64,000 nt of DNA from Bradyrhizobium erythrophlei (GTDB lineage: Bacteria > Pseudomonadota > Alphaproteobacteria > Rhizobiales > Xanthobacteraceae), in contig NZ_LT670817.1 in assembly GCF_900129425.1 (NCBI RefSeq), positions 8,894,001 to 8,958,000 of the forward strand. The letters run 5' to 3'. Of this stretch, positions 51,131-61,319 are shown one piece after another. Position 1 is the first letter of the stretch, and the number at the start of each line of letters is the position of its first letter. The position numbers and the translations under genes are program-made. The notes below the pieces were generated by a model. That model was not told the DNA's origin and searched no databases. It saw nothing but the letters and a program-made list of their open reading frames with translations.

Positions 51131-52957
51131 CTACAGAAATCTGAGCGGTAGCTCGACGAATGAGGCATCCGCGCCGCCTCGCAGGAATCGAAGGCGGAGC
51201 GGATCTTCGCCGAGAATCCTTTCGCAGTGATCCGCATCCGCTCCGGAGATGGACAGCCTGATTCTGCTGCCCGCGAGAAATGTCCAAGAAACCGGCAGCA
51301 ACGAAAATCTCAGCAACTCGGGCCGGTCCACCGGCATGCTTTGAGCATCAGCGCGTGCGCAAGAGCGAAACACGCACGGTGTTTGATAGTTAGCCGGCGG
51401 ATCAGACGGGCGTCTATGCAGCGCACGTAGCAAGCCTTCCGTGACGTAGTGCGCCTGGCCGTCCGGAAATATCTCCGAAATGTATACGTGAAGCGCGAAA
51501 TCTGTCGCGTTGCTCGAAACCCAAAGTGACGCCGTGCAGTTTCCCGTGATCTCCGCATTCAGCGCAAGCGGGGGACTCGTGTAGTTCAGCATCGCGCGAT
51601 CGCGACCGTTCCAGTCGGTGTAGTACTCCCGGCTGTCGATAGCCGCGATTCGCTCGTATCGGGTGAAATTGCCGGTTCCTATTTCGAAGTCCACATCATA
51701 GCCGTCCGCAGCGGAGGGCCCGGCTGCTTCCGAAAGTTCGCCACCCTCGGAAAGAAAGAAGCGCGTTGACGACCTGAACGGCGGCCAGGTATCCGCAGCC
51801 CGCCAGCGCTCTTCGTGGACGGTGAAATAATGGACGGGCTTCTCGTTCCGCAATCCGGTATCGATACCCATCAAATGCTCATCGAAGAACCGGACAATCT
51901 CCGCAAAAATATCGAACTCCGGCGTTTCACCGGCACGCCATCGTGACGAATTGATGCGTGCCCCGTGATCCCAGGGGCCGAGCAGGAGATATTTGTTGCG
52001 ATTGGGGAGCGTCAGAAACCGACTTATCGCGCCATTGGCGTAGCCGGCGCCGTCCATCCATCCGGAAACGGAATAAACCGCGACGTCATCCCTCGTTCCA
52101 GCCGAATAGCTGGAGGGGCTGATGCTGCTCGAAGACAGGCCCTGATAGTCCAGCAGAGGTTCGTTTCTGAAAGCCAGTGCACGCATGAAGTCGGGCATGC
52201 GAAAGTTACCTGCATGCTCGGCGACCGCCGCCTTGCATTCGGATCCATCCGCATCGTCGTCCACCGGCTGCGGCCCGCGGAAGTTTGGATCGGAGTAATA
52301 GGAGAATTGCTTCAGGATATCTCGTTGGTCCTGGTCGAGGCCCAGCATCAGTCGCTCGTAGACGTCAGCCAGACTCGTGAGCAGAATCCCGCCGGGATAA
52401 TAATTGTCCAGATAAGTATCCCAAACCGCGAACAAGGGTGCGATAGCCTTGACGGCGCGATGTGACGTGCTCGCCAGAAAGTCGCTGGCGGCGCCGAGAT
52501 AGGATATGCCCGTCGCGCCGAGAGCGCCGTTCGACCACGGTTGTGCGATGATCCAGTCGGCGATCTCGTGGGCGTCGTCGCGTTCACGCGGCGAGCGGAA
52601 GCTGTCGCGTGTCCCGAAGCTCGCGCCGGTGCCGCGAACGTCGACGATGACAACTGCATAACCGCGCGGGACAAAGGCGTCGCGATATTTCGCAACGTTG
52701 GGCGATGGTTCGACGTCTTTCGCCGCCGGATCGACCGCAAAACGCCGGTAATACGGCGTCTGGATCAGGATTGTCGGCCAATGCGTGCCCTTGTCATCCC
52801 CGCCGGGCAGATAGATATCAGCCGCGATGTTGCAGCCATCCCGCATCGTCAGATAGACCGACCTGGGCCGCTGTATCAGATACGCCGCTGGCCTGCCCTG
52901 GATGTACCTGCTTGGCGGTACGATCCAGCTATTCCCTCTCAAGTCGTTGTCAGCCAT
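51131..52957 (-). CDS. CocE/NonD family hydrolase
   Basis: 608 residues from the ATG at 52955-52957; the frame extends to a GTG at 53050. An alpha/beta-hydrolase of the X-Pro dipeptidyl-peptidase S15 type: VYLTMRDGCNIAADIYLPGG, VIVDVRGTGASFG, nucleophile GATGISYLGAAS, and GPWDHGARINSSRW carrying the His. A C-terminal jelly-roll domain follows (about 400-600). Known members cleave cocaine esters, alpha-amino acid esters or acyl peptides. It is divergent from the amidohydrolase. No signal peptide is evident. Confidence 0.87.
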   Translation of the reverse strand: MADNDLRGNSWIVPPSRYIQGRPAAYLIQRPRSVYLTMRDGCNIAADIYLPGGDDKGTHWPTILIQTPYYRRFAVDPAAKDVEPSPNVAKYRDAFVPRGYAVVIVDVRGTGASFGTRDSFRSPRERDDAHEIADWIIAQPWSNGALGATGISYLGAASDFLASTSHRAVKAIAPLFAVWDTYLDNYYPGGILLTSLADVYERLMLGLDQDQRDILKQFSYYSDPNFRGPQPVDDDADGSECKAAVAEHAGNFRMPDFMRALAFRNEPLLDYQGLSSSSISPSSYSAGTRDDVAVYSVSGWMDGAGYANGAISRFLTLPNRNKYLLLGPWDHGARINSSRWRAGETPEFDIFAEIVRFFDEHLMGIDTGLRNEKPVHYFTVHEERWRAADTWPPFRSSTRFFLSEGGELSEAAGPSAADGYDVDFEIGTGNFTRYERIAAIDSREYYTDWNGRDRAMLNYTSPPLALNAEITGNCTASLWVSSNATDFALHVYISEIFPDGQAHYVTEGLLRALHRRPSDPPANYQTPCVFRSCARADAQSMPVDRPELLRFSLLPVSWTFLAGSRIRLSISGADADHCERILGEDPLRLRFLRGGADASFVELPLRFL

Positions 52958-53262
52958 TCCTGCGATTTCCGGAAGATGCGTCGCCTGCGAGCGTTCCATG
53001 GTCGGTTGCGGAACGCAAAATTGCGGTGACGGAATCAGCACCTTTCGCACCGAACGGGCAAGGCGTGACGGTCTCCTTGTCGCTTATCTACGAGCGGAGT
53101 GTCGCACGCTTCCAACCGATTGCGTATGGTGCCCGCGCGTCCCGCACAAAGCGAGCAGCGGTACCCGGCGCTTATTGCGAATTTCTACAAAGATTGTGTC
53201 GCATCGATAACAGCAAATCGCCGACCTTGGATGTCAATTAAATTGAGCAAGAAGGAGTGAAG
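52958..53262. promoter_or_regulatory. Divergent region between CocE hydrolase and amidohydrolase genes
   Basis: About 305 bp with no supported gene. It should carry both promoters; no clear operator was seen. The amidohydrolase ribosome site gcaagaaggagtgaag is at its right edge. Confidence 0.4.
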
Positions 53263-54921
53263 ATGAACGACATCACAGTCTATCGCGCACGCAAGGTCAT
53301 CACGATGGATGCCGGTCGTCCGTTTGCCAGCTGCGTTGCTGTGATGGACGGCCGTGTCCTGTCGACGGGAACGATTGAGTCGATGCAGCCATGGCTCAAG
53401 CGTTATCCGCACAAAATCGACGACACATTCGCAGACAAGGTCATCATGCCGGGGCTGATCGACCCTCATACGCATTTTGCGTTTTCGGCGGGCTATCTCG
53501 CCATGCACTATATCGGGCCGATCGATTCGCCGGGGCCGGCCGGGATCAACCCGGGCCTGCCGACACGCCCCGAGGTCATCGCCAAGCTGCGCGAGGCCGA
53601 CAAGTCCGATCCCGATTCTACCGCGCCGCTGATCGCCTGGGGCCTCGATCCAGCCTCACAAGGCGGCCATCTCCATCGCGACGAACTTGATCAGGTTTCC
53701 ACAACGCGACCGATCTGGGTTATCTCCTATGCCCCGCACTTCACCTATCTGAACAGCGCGGCGCTGGTCCGGGCCAAGGTGCCCGACAACTCCAACGTCC
53801 ATGGCGTGATGCGTTATCCCGATGGCCGGTTGAACGGCCAGTTTGTTGAGCTTGAAGCCGGTCGTGTCGCGCTCGGCGCGATGAGGGACGCCATCGCCGA
53901 GCGCGGCGGTGTCGAGGGGTTGCGCAGGATGGGTGATATCGCCCGCAAGGCAGGCGTAACGACGACCGCCGAGATGATTTTCGGGAAGGGCAGCTTCGAG
54001 AATGAATGGCAACTGCATGCGAAAGTGGTGCCAGACGACAGCTACCCGGTACGCATGGGGCTGGTGTCGCTGGAGATGTCGCTCTACGCGGACCATGGCA
54101 GCAAGTCCGTGGATTTCTTGTTGGAGGCAATGAAGCGGAGCAACGACAAGCTGTTCTTTCACGGCGTCAAGTTCCTGTCGGACGGATCATTCCCGGCGAT
54201 GTCGCTGCGCCTCAACTTCCCGGGTTATCTCGACGGCAGCAACGGTCTGAGGAACGATGTTCCCTGGGATGAGCTCCACGAGCGCATGCTTCCGTTCTGG
54301 AAAGCGGGCATTCAGATACATTGTCACGCCAATGGCGACGAAGCGGTCGATGCCTCGCTGAATGCGCTTGCGAAGCTACAGAACATCCAGCCGAAGTTCG
54401 ATCATCGCTTCACCCTCGAACACTATTGCATCAGCACGCCCGATCAGGCCCGCCGGCTCAAGGCTTTGGGCGGTGTGGCCAGCGTGAACAACTACTTCGT
54501 ACACTATCGCAGTCAGTTGCACAGCGAGGAGGGATTTGGCCCCGACCGGTCAGAGGCGGTGGCGCGGCTGGGCTCGCTTGAACGGGAAGGCGTGATCTTC
54601 GCGTTGCATTCCGACTATTCGTTGGTCCTTGTGCCGCTGCATCCGTTGACCGCCGCGTGGGTCGCGGTGAACCGCATTGCGCTTGACGGGAAGACGGTGC
54701 TTGCGCCGGGTGAAAGGATCAGCGTCGAGCGGGCCTTGCGCGCGATCACCATCGACGCCGCCTATGTTCTCGGCGCGGAGCAAAGACTGGGCAGTCTCGA
54801 ACCCGGCAAGCTGGCCGATTTCGCGATCCTTGAAAGTGACCCGTTCGAGGTCGACCCGATGGATCTGAAGGACATCAAAATCTGGGGCACGGTCCTCGGC
54901 GGAAGAATTCAACCGGCATGA
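53263..54921 (+). CDS. Amidohydrolase family protein (YtcJ type)
   Basis: 552 residues from the ATG at 53263 (aaggagtgaag upstream). The metal site begins MPGLIDPHTHFAF, with further His ligands in IQIHCHANGDEAVDASLNAL and FTLEHYCISTPDQA, and the last Asp in FALHSDYSLVLVP. The C-terminal LEPGKLADFAILESDPFEVD closes the composite beta domain. The YtcJ/amidohydrolase 3 group acts on amides, formamides and enamides. The gene overlaps the CobW-type gene by four bases. Confidence 0.88.
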   Translation: MNDITVYRARKVITMDAGRPFASCVAVMDGRVLSTGTIESMQPWLKRYPHKIDDTFADKVIMPGLIDPHTHFAFSAGYLAMHYIGPIDSPGPAGINPGLPTRPEVIAKLREADKSDPDSTAPLIAWGLDPASQGGHLHRDELDQVSTTRPIWVISYAPHFTYLNSAALVRAKVPDNSNVHGVMRYPDGRLNGQFVELEAGRVALGAMRDAIAERGGVEGLRRMGDIARKAGVTTTAEMIFGKGSFENEWQLHAKVVPDDSYPVRMGLVSLEMSLYADHGSKSVDFLLEAMKRSNDKLFFHGVKFLSDGSFPAMSLRLNFPGYLDGSNGLRNDVPWDELHERMLPFWKAGIQIHCHANGDEAVDASLNALAKLQNIQPKFDHRFTLEHYCISTPDQARRLKALGGVASVNNYFVHYRSQLHSEEGFGPDRSEAVARLGSLEREGVIFALHSDYSLVLVPLHPLTAAWVAVNRIALDGKTVLAPGERISVERALRAITIDAAYVLGAEQRLGSLEPGKLADFAILESDPFEVDPMDLKDIKIWGTVLGGRIQPA

Positions 54922-55967
54922 CTTCGGGCCCGCAAAAGGGAGCGGATGGCGCCGGAGATTTGCGCCGTCTGGCAGCCGGCCGCGAAACCCTGGCGATGCT
55001 GACGGGAATCTTCGAGGCCGCCCGGTTGATTCCTGCTCAGACAGCGGCAAAGACCGGATCGTTGCCGCTGACCGTCATCAGCGGCTTTCTCGGTGCCGGG
55101 AAGACGACGCTGGTCAATCGCCTCCTGTCCGAAACTCACGGGCGGCGGATCGCGGTGCTCGTCAACGACTTCGGCGCCGTCAATATCGATGAAGAACTGA
55201 TACGCTCGCGAAGCGAAGATGCGATCGGCCTGGCTAATGGGTGCGCTTGCTGCTCGATCGCGGGAGACCTCACAAGGGCCCTGCTTCGGTTGCTTCAGAG
55301 ACCCGATCCGCCGGATGCTATTGTTCTCGAGGCCAGTGGGCTCGCCGATCCGCACGGCATCGCGCAGGTCGCGCTGGCAAATCCGGCAATTCGGCTGGAC
55401 GGGGTCCTGACGCTGGTGGACGGGGAGACGTTCCTTAACCGGATCCGCGATCCTGAAATCCTGCCGACCATTTCGTCCCAACTCATGGCGGCGGATCTGG
55501 TCGTCCTGAACAAGACCGACCTGATCAACGGCAACAGGCATCTCGTTCGGTCGCGCCTCGAGGAATTTGCCGGGCAGCGAACGATCATCGAGGTGGTGCA
55601 GGCCGATGTTCCCGTTGACATCGTGCTTGGAGTTAACACGAAGCGGTCCTCAAGTTTCCAGTGCGCCATGGAAGGGCACGCATCCGCGTTCTCGAGCTGG
55701 ACATGCAGCTGGGACGTTCCGCTCGATCGGGACTGGTTGGCGGCCGCGTTGCGTCAGCTTCCAGCGTATGTGATCAGGGCGAAGGGAATTTTTCATTTTG
55801 AAAATGAGCCGGCGCGTCGTTTCGTCTATCAGCGCGTAGGGCGGCGCGAGAATCTTGAGGCGGAAGCGGTGTCGCCGTCGCCACCGCGCTCCCGCCTCGT
55901 GGTCATAGGTTCGTCCGCCGCGTGGAACCCGAGGGATATCTCCCGGCATTTTCCGCCGTGCCGATAA
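54918..55967 (+). CDS. CobW/COG0523 family GTPase, putative metallochaperone
   Basis: 349 residues. P-loop SGFLGAGKTTLVNRLL (about 55-70), the family metal motif ANGCACCSIAGDL (CxCC), LEASGLADPHGIAQV and NKTDLI are present, followed by a CobW C-terminal domain (WTCSWDVPLD, VIRAKGIFHFE). The start overlaps the amidohydrolase stop (ATGA), so the two are coupled. Members hand zinc, cobalt or other metals to enzymes; the linked metal-dependent amidohydrolase is the obvious client. The 45-residue N-terminal extension before the P-loop is unusual. Confidence 0.87.
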   Translation: MTSGPQKGADGAGDLRRLAAGRETLAMLTGIFEAARLIPAQTAAKTGSLPLTVISGFLGAGKTTLVNRLLSETHGRRIAVLVNDFGAVNIDEELIRSRSEDAIGLANGCACCSIAGDLTRALLRLLQRPDPPDAIVLEASGLADPHGIAQVALANPAIRLDGVLTLVDGETFLNRIRDPEILPTISSQLMAADLVVLNKTDLINGNRHLVRSRLEEFAGQRTIIEVVQADVPVDIVLGVNTKRSSSFQCAMEGHASAFSSWTCSWDVPLDRDWLAAALRQLPAYVIRAKGIFHFENEPARRFVYQRVGRRENLEAEAVSPSPPRSRLVVIGSSAAWNPRDISRHFPPCR

Positions 55968-56166
55968 GCAACCGCGTGATCAGGCCTCGATGAATCGCAG
56001 GGCCGGCGCTCCCCGGGTGAGGCCCTCGCCGTCGGCTTTGGGAGGACGGATTTTTCCAAATCGCCGGTCAAGCAGATGTCGCCTGCATCCAATCCCGGTG
56101 GCGGTCCGATGCTGGCAGGAATGAGCGCGCGGGTAGTAATGTTCTACTTGAACAGATACGGGTCCT

Positions 56167-57420
56167 ATGCAGAAATTTTCAGCGCTTTCCCTGTTTCGGC
56201 GCGGCCTTGGCGGCCATGCAAACTGGCAACGGCAGTGGCGCTCGCCCGATCCAAAGCCGCAATACGATGTCGTGATTGTCGGCGGCGGCGGTCACGGCCT
56301 CGCCACGGCCTTCTATCTGGCGGACCGGTACGGCATATCGAACGTCGCGGTCGTGGAACGGGGCTGGCTTGGTGGCGGCAACACCGGGCGCAACACGACG
56401 ATCATTCGCTCGAACTATCTGTTTGACGAAAGCGCCAGGCTGTACGAACACGCCTTGAAGCTTTGGGAGGGCCTGTCGCAGGAGCTCAATTACAACGTCA
56501 TGTATTCGCCGCGCGGCGTGCTGATGCTGGCGCACAACATCCACGACGTCCAGAGCTTCAAGCGGCATGTTCATGCCAACAGGCTGAACGGCATCGACAA
56601 TGAATGGCTATCGCCGCAGGAGTGCAAGGAGTTCTGTCCGCCATTGAACGTCGGCGGCGCCATGCGCTATCCCATTCTCGGCGGCGCGTTGCAGCGGCGC
56701 GGCGGCACCGCGCGGCACGACGCCGTGGCATGGGGATATGCGCGAGCGGCGGATGCCCGAGGCGTCGATATCCTCGAGAATTGCGAAGTGACAGGGATCA
56801 GGCGCGGACCATCCGGCGCCGTCACGGGTGTCGACACGTCTCGCGGGTTCATTGCGGCGAAAAAGGTCGGGGTCGTTGCCGCCGGCAACACCAGTGTCGT
56901 GATGGACATGGCGGGCGTGAGATTGCCGCTGGAAAGCTTTCCCTTGCAGGCGCTGGTCTCCGAACCCGTCAAGCCGGCATTTCCGTGCGTGGTGATGTCC
57001 AACACCATCCATGCCTATATCTCCCAGTCGGACAAAGGCGAGATGGTCATCGGGGCGGGCACCGATGCCTACACGTCCTACACGCAGCGCGGCGCGCTGC
57101 ACATCGCCAGTCATACGCTCGATGCGATCTGCGAGCTGGTGCCGATGTTCCGGCGGCTGCGGATGCTTCGTAATTGGGGTGGTGTCGTCGATGTCACGCC
57201 GGACCGGTCTCCGATCATTGCCAGGACGCCGATTGCCGGCCTCTATGTGAATTGCGGCTGGGGCACAGGTGGCTTCAAGGCCACGCCCGGATCGGGCGAC
57301 GTCTTTGCCTGGACGATCGCCAAGGATGAGCCGCATCGGATCAACGCACCCTTCACCATCGAACGTTTCCGGGACGGCGTCCTGATCGACGAAGCCGCCG
57401 CCGCCGCCGTTGCCCACTGA
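56167..57420 (+). CDS. soxB: Sarcosine oxidase beta subunit
   Basis: 417 residues. Dinucleotide-binding motif DVVIVGGGGHGLATAFYLAD near the N-terminus, and His184 in TARHDAVAWGYAR at the place where FMN is covalently bound in the heterotetrameric enzyme. The C-terminal LYVNCGWGTGGFKATPGSGD matches the family. This subunit oxidatively demethylates sarcosine to glycine, giving H2O2 and passing the one-carbon unit to folate on the alpha subunit. It starts the soxBDAG operon. Confidence 0.95.
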   Translation: MQKFSALSLFRRGLGGHANWQRQWRSPDPKPQYDVVIVGGGGHGLATAFYLADRYGISNVAVVERGWLGGGNTGRNTTIIRSNYLFDESARLYEHALKLWEGLSQELNYNVMYSPRGVLMLAHNIHDVQSFKRHVHANRLNGIDNEWLSPQECKEFCPPLNVGGAMRYPILGGALQRRGGTARHDAVAWGYARAADARGVDILENCEVTGIRRGPSGAVTGVDTSRGFIAAKKVGVVAAGNTSVVMDMAGVRLPLESFPLQALVSEPVKPAFPCVVMSNTIHAYISQSDKGEMVIGAGTDAYTSYTQRGALHIASHTLDAICELVPMFRRLRMLRNWGGVVDVTPDRSPIIARTPIAGLYVNCGWGTGGFKATPGSGDVFAWTIAKDEPHRINAPFTIERFRDGVLIDEAAAAAVAH

Positions 57421-57438
57421 ACTCAGGACGTCGCGACC

Positions 57439-57735
57439 ATGCTCTTGATTTGTTGCCCCTATTGCGGTCCCCGGCCCGAGCTCGAATTTTCCTATGGAGG
57501 CGAGGCACACATCGCCCGCCCGCTCGATCCCATGAGTCTCGATGACGAGGCGTGGACCGCCTATCTTTATCTGCGCAGCAACCCGAAGGGCATGCATGCC
57601 GAGCGCTGGCGGCATTTCCACGGTTGCGGCCGTTTCTTCAACGTGCGGCGCGATACGACCAGCGACATGATCGTGGCGACGTACCGGACCGGAGAGCCGC
57701 CACCCGTTGCCGCGACGACAGAGGCTGCGCGATGA
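57439..57735 (+). CDS. soxD: Sarcosine oxidase delta subunit
   Basis: 98 residues. The zinc site is built from CCPYCGPRP near the start and HFHGCGRFFN near the middle; ELEFSYGGEAHIARP and RWRHFHGCGRFFNVRRDTTS are standard for the delta subunit. It overlaps soxA by four bases (ATGA) and is needed for assembly of the tetramer. Confidence 0.95.
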   Translation: MLLICCPYCGPRPELEFSYGGEAHIARPLDPMSLDDEAWTAYLYLRSNPKGMHAERWRHFHGCGRFFNVRRDTTSDMIVATYRTGEPPPVAATTEAAR

Positions 57736-60728
57736 CCGCCTCGTACCGCCTCGCGCGCGGCGGGCGCATCGATCGCGGCCGGCCGGTTCGATTCACGTTC
57801 GACGGGAAAAGCTACGGCGGCTTCGCAGGAGATACGCTCGCCTCTGCGTTGATCGCCAATGGCGTGCATCTCGTCGGGCGCTCGTTTAAATACCATCGGC
57901 CACGCGGCATCATGACGGCGGGTTCGGACGAACCGAATGCGCTGGTTGGCGTCGGTGCCGTTGACTCGCGTTACACGCCCAACTTGCGGGCGACGCAGGT
58001 TGAGCTTCACGATGGGCTCGTCGCGGAAAGCCAGAACCGCTGGCCCTCGCTGTCGTTCGACATCGGCGCGGCCAACGAGTCCGTCGCGTCGTTTCTGCCG
58101 GCCGGCTTCTACTACAAGACGTTCATGTGGCCGGCGGCGGCATGGAGCAAGCTGTACGAGCCGCTGATCCGACGTGCCGCAGGACTCGGCCGCGCACCGG
58201 CCGAACCCGACGCCGATCGCTACACCCACGTGTATGCGCATTGCGACGTGCTTGTGGTCGGCGCGGGACCGGCAGGTCTCGCCGCCGCGCTTGCGGCGGC
58301 CCGCTCGGGCGTCAAGGTGATCGTCTGCGACGAGCAGGCCGAGATGGGCGGCTCGCTGTTGACCGAAACCACCGCAACCATCGATGGCAAGTCGGCCATC
58401 GACTGGGTTACCGCGGCGCTCGGTGAATTGGCCGCGAACCTCAATGTGACGCTGATGCCGCGCACGACCGCGTTTGGCTGGTATCCGCACAATTTCCTCG
58501 GGCTGTGCCAACGCGTGACGGATCATCTCGCGTCAGCCGATCCGAGATTGCCGCGTGAACGGCTCTGGCAGGTGCGGGCCAGGGAAGTAGTGCTGGCCAC
58601 CGGTGCGATCGAACGGCCCATCGTGTTTCCGGATAACGATCGGCCCGGCGTGATGATGGCGGAAGCCGCCCGCACATATGCGAACCGCTATGGCGCGCGG
58701 CCAGGCGATAAGGCGGTCGTCTTCACCGCTTGCGACAGCGCCTATCGGGCCGCGCTCGATCTCAAGGCTGCGGGTGTCGCCATCGCCGCCATTGCTGATA
58801 TGCGAGCCGCGCCCTCCGGTCCATGGATCGAACGCGTCCGCGCTGCCGGCATCGTGGTACGGCCTGCGACCTGCGTCACTGGCACACGCGGCCGGCTGGG
58901 CGTCGCGTCGGTGAATCTTGCCAGCGCTACCCCTGCTGGCGGCGGTGAGACCATCGCCTGCGATCTGGTCCTGATGTCCGGAGGCTTTACGCCGAGCGTT
59001 CACCTGTTCTCACAATCCCGCGGCAAGCTCGTCTACGACGACGCCCTGCAGGCCTACATTCCGGGCGCTTCGGTTGAGCGCGAACGATCTGTCGGCGGAT
59101 GCCGCGGTGTCTACGATCTACAACAAGTTCTGAGCGACGGCTTTGCGGGCGGCGTGGAGGCGGCGACGGCAATTGGTGGCGGCGACACGGTAACGCAGCG
59201 CTTCGCCGTCCAGGCGGACAGCGTTGGAAGCGATGGCTTCATCGGCGCTGCCCCGCATGGCCGCAATCCGCTGAAGACGCGTGCCTGGGTCGATTTCCAG
59301 AACGACGTCACCGCGAAGGACATCAGGCTTGCAACCCGTGAAGGCTTTCGCTCCATCGAGCACGTGAAGCGCTACACCACCACTGGAATGGCCACCGACC
59401 AGGGCAAGACATCGAACATGAATGCGCTCGGCGTCGTCTCCGACGCACTGAAGCTGCCGGTGACCCGGATCGGCCTCACCACATTCCGCCCGCCGTATAC
59501 GCCAACGACGTTCGGTGTCTTCGCCGGGCAATCGCGAGGCGATCTGTTCGATCCCGTCCGCAAGACGTCGATCCACGACTGGGCCGCCGAGAACGGTGCG
59601 GTGTTCGAGGATGTCAGTCTCTGGAAGCGTGCGCACTACTTCCCCCGCGCGGGCGAAGACATGCACGCCGCGGTAAGGCGCGAATGCATGGCAACCCGCG
59701 GGTCCGTCGGCATTTTCGATGCCACCACGCTCGGCAAGATTGAAGTGGTGGGCAAGGATGCCGCCGAGTTCATGAATCGCATGTATACCAATGCATGGAC
59801 CAAGCTCGAGCCCGGCAGGTTGCGTTACGGCGTGATGCTGCGCGAAGACGGCTTCGTCATGGATGACGGTGTCGTAGGCCGCATGGCGCCCGATCGATTC
59901 CACGTCACCACGACGACCGGCGGTGCCGCGCGCGTGCTCGCCATGATGGAGGATTACCTCCAGACCGAGTGGCCCGATCTCGACGTCTGGCTGACTTCGA
60001 CCACGGAGCAATGGGCCGTCATTGCAGTTCAGGGGCCAAATTCGCGCAACGTCCTCGAGCCGCTGGTGCAGGACATCGACCTGTCGCGGGAAGCCATGCC
60101 GCATATGAGCGTGCGCGAGGGCCGGATTTGCGGCATCCCGACACGCCTGTTCCGCGTCTCTTTCACTGGCGAACTTGGCTTCGAGGTGAATGTCCCGGCG
60201 GGATACGGCCGCGCGGTGTGGGAAGCCATCATGGCTGAAGGTCAGGCCTTTGGCATCACGCCCTATGGCACCGAGACCATGCACGTGCTTCGCGCGGAGA
60301 AGGGCTACATCATCGTCGGTCAGGAAACCGACGGCACCGTGACACCTGACGATGCGGGGCTTGGCTGGGCGGTGGGCAAGGCAAAGAAGGATTTCGTCGG
60401 CAAACGTTCGCTGATCCGTCCGGCCATGATGCAAAGCGACCGCAAGCAACTGGTTGGCCTGCTTACCGTCGATCCGAAGACGACGCTGGAGGAGGGAGCG
60501 CAAATCGTCGCCGATCCCACAGAGCCTGTTCCGATGAGCATGATCGGTCATGTGACGTCGTCCTACTGGAGCGCCGCACTCGATCGCTCGATTGCCCTTG
60601 CGCTGGTTCGGAACGGACGTACTCGGATCGGTACGCGTCTGTCGGTGCCTATGCCGGCTGGCCCGGTGGCAGTCGACGTTGTCCAACCCGTGTTCTACGA
60701 TCCCAAAGGGGAGCGTCTCAATGCTTGA
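57732..60728 (+). CDS. soxA: Sarcosine oxidase alpha subunit
   Basis: 998 residues from the ATG at 57732; the frame is open from 57552 but that part is out of phase with soxD. Domains in order: an N-terminal 2Fe-2S-ferredoxin-like fold without cluster cysteines (VRFTFDGKSYGGFAGDTLAS), an NAD/FAD oxidoreductase region (DVLVVGAGPAGLAAALAAAR), and a C-terminal GcvT-like folate-binding domain (RGSVGIFDATTLGKIEVVGK, MHVLRAEKGYIIVGQETDGT). Overlaps soxG by eight bases. Confidence 0.96.
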   Translation: MTASYRLARGGRIDRGRPVRFTFDGKSYGGFAGDTLASALIANGVHLVGRSFKYHRPRGIMTAGSDEPNALVGVGAVDSRYTPNLRATQVELHDGLVAESQNRWPSLSFDIGAANESVASFLPAGFYYKTFMWPAAAWSKLYEPLIRRAAGLGRAPAEPDADRYTHVYAHCDVLVVGAGPAGLAAALAAARSGVKVIVCDEQAEMGGSLLTETTATIDGKSAIDWVTAALGELAANLNVTLMPRTTAFGWYPHNFLGLCQRVTDHLASADPRLPRERLWQVRAREVVLATGAIERPIVFPDNDRPGVMMAEAARTYANRYGARPGDKAVVFTACDSAYRAALDLKAAGVAIAAIADMRAAPSGPWIERVRAAGIVVRPATCVTGTRGRLGVASVNLASATPAGGGETIACDLVLMSGGFTPSVHLFSQSRGKLVYDDALQAYIPGASVERERSVGGCRGVYDLQQVLSDGFAGGVEAATAIGGGDTVTQRFAVQADSVGSDGFIGAAPHGRNPLKTRAWVDFQNDVTAKDIRLATREGFRSIEHVKRYTTTGMATDQGKTSNMNALGVVSDALKLPVTRIGLTTFRPPYTPTTFGVFAGQSRGDLFDPVRKTSIHDWAAENGAVFEDVSLWKRAHYFPRAGEDMHAAVRRECMATRGSVGIFDATTLGKIEVVGKDAAEFMNRMYTNAWTKLEPGRLRYGVMLREDGFVMDDGVVGRMAPDRFHVTTTTGGAARVLAMMEDYLQTEWPDLDVWLTSTTEQWAVIAVQGPNSRNVLEPLVQDIDLSREAMPHMSVREGRICGIPTRLFRVSFTGELGFEVNVPAGYGRAVWEAIMAEGQAFGITPYGTETMHVLRAEKGYIIVGQETDGTVTPDDAGLGWAVGKAKKDFVGKRSLIRPAMMQSDRKQLVGLLTVDPKTTLEEGAQIVADPTEPVPMSMIGHVTSSYWSAALDRSIALALVRNGRTRIGTRLSVPMPAGPVAVDVVQPVFYDPKGERLNA

Positions 60729-61308
60729 TCTCGCCTTTCGACGCCTGAATTCGCTGGGGGCAGTGAGCCACAGCGCCGTCAGCATCCCGTCGGCGACGCT
60801 CGCTGTGCTTCCCGATGCCGTGAAACTCTCTTTCCGTGGCCGACCGTCGTCTTTCCAGGTAGCCGGCAACGCCTTCGGGATTTCGCTGCCGCAAACGGCA
60901 TGTCGGTTCGCCGTGAGGGGCAGTCGCGCCGTCTATTGGCTCGGCCCTGACGAGTGGCTGCTTCAGGCGACAGGCGAACAGCCGTCAGCGCTGTTCGCAA
61001 GCATGGAAACCGCGCTCGCGGGCCATTTCTGCTCGCTCGTTGATATCAGCCATCGGTCGGACGCTTTCGCGGTGTCGGGCCGTATGAGCGATTATGTCCT
61101 CAATCACGGTTGTCCGCTCGACCTGTCGCTTCGCGCCTTTCCGGTCGGCATGTGCACCCGCACGATTCTCGGCAAGGCGACAATCCTGCTGTCGCGGCCG
61201 GAAATCGACACCTTTCACATCGATGTCTGGCGTTCGTTCGCGCCATATGTCTGGCAATTACTGGATGAGGCGCGTAGTGAACTTTCTGATGGCCGCCGCC
61301 GGCACTGA
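60721..61308 (+). CDS. soxG: Sarcosine oxidase gamma subunit
   Basis: 195 residues from the ATG at 60721, eight bases inside the soxA end. The subunit has a GcvT-like fold (VYWLGPDEWLLQATGEQPSA, SLVDISHRSDAFAVSGRMSD, MCTRTILGKATILLSRPEI). Divergent in sequence, as usual for gamma, but its place and length make the assignment safe. L-serine dehydratase follows 11 bases later. Confidence 0.92.
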   Translation: MLDLAFRRLNSLGAVSHSAVSIPSATLAVLPDAVKLSFRGRPSSFQVAGNAFGISLPQTACRFAVRGSRAVYWLGPDEWLLQATGEQPSALFASMETALAGHFCSLVDISHRSDAFAVSGRMSDYVLNHGCPLDLSLRAFPVGMCTRTILGKATILLSRPEIDTFHIDVWRSFAPYVWQLLDEARSELSDGRRRH

Positions 61309-61319
61309 GGAACAGCGCG

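Noticed and set aside
55968..56166. Glycine riboswitch ahead of soxB
   Set aside because: GC-rich hairpins are present but the conserved glycine-aptamer core could not be matched by eye.
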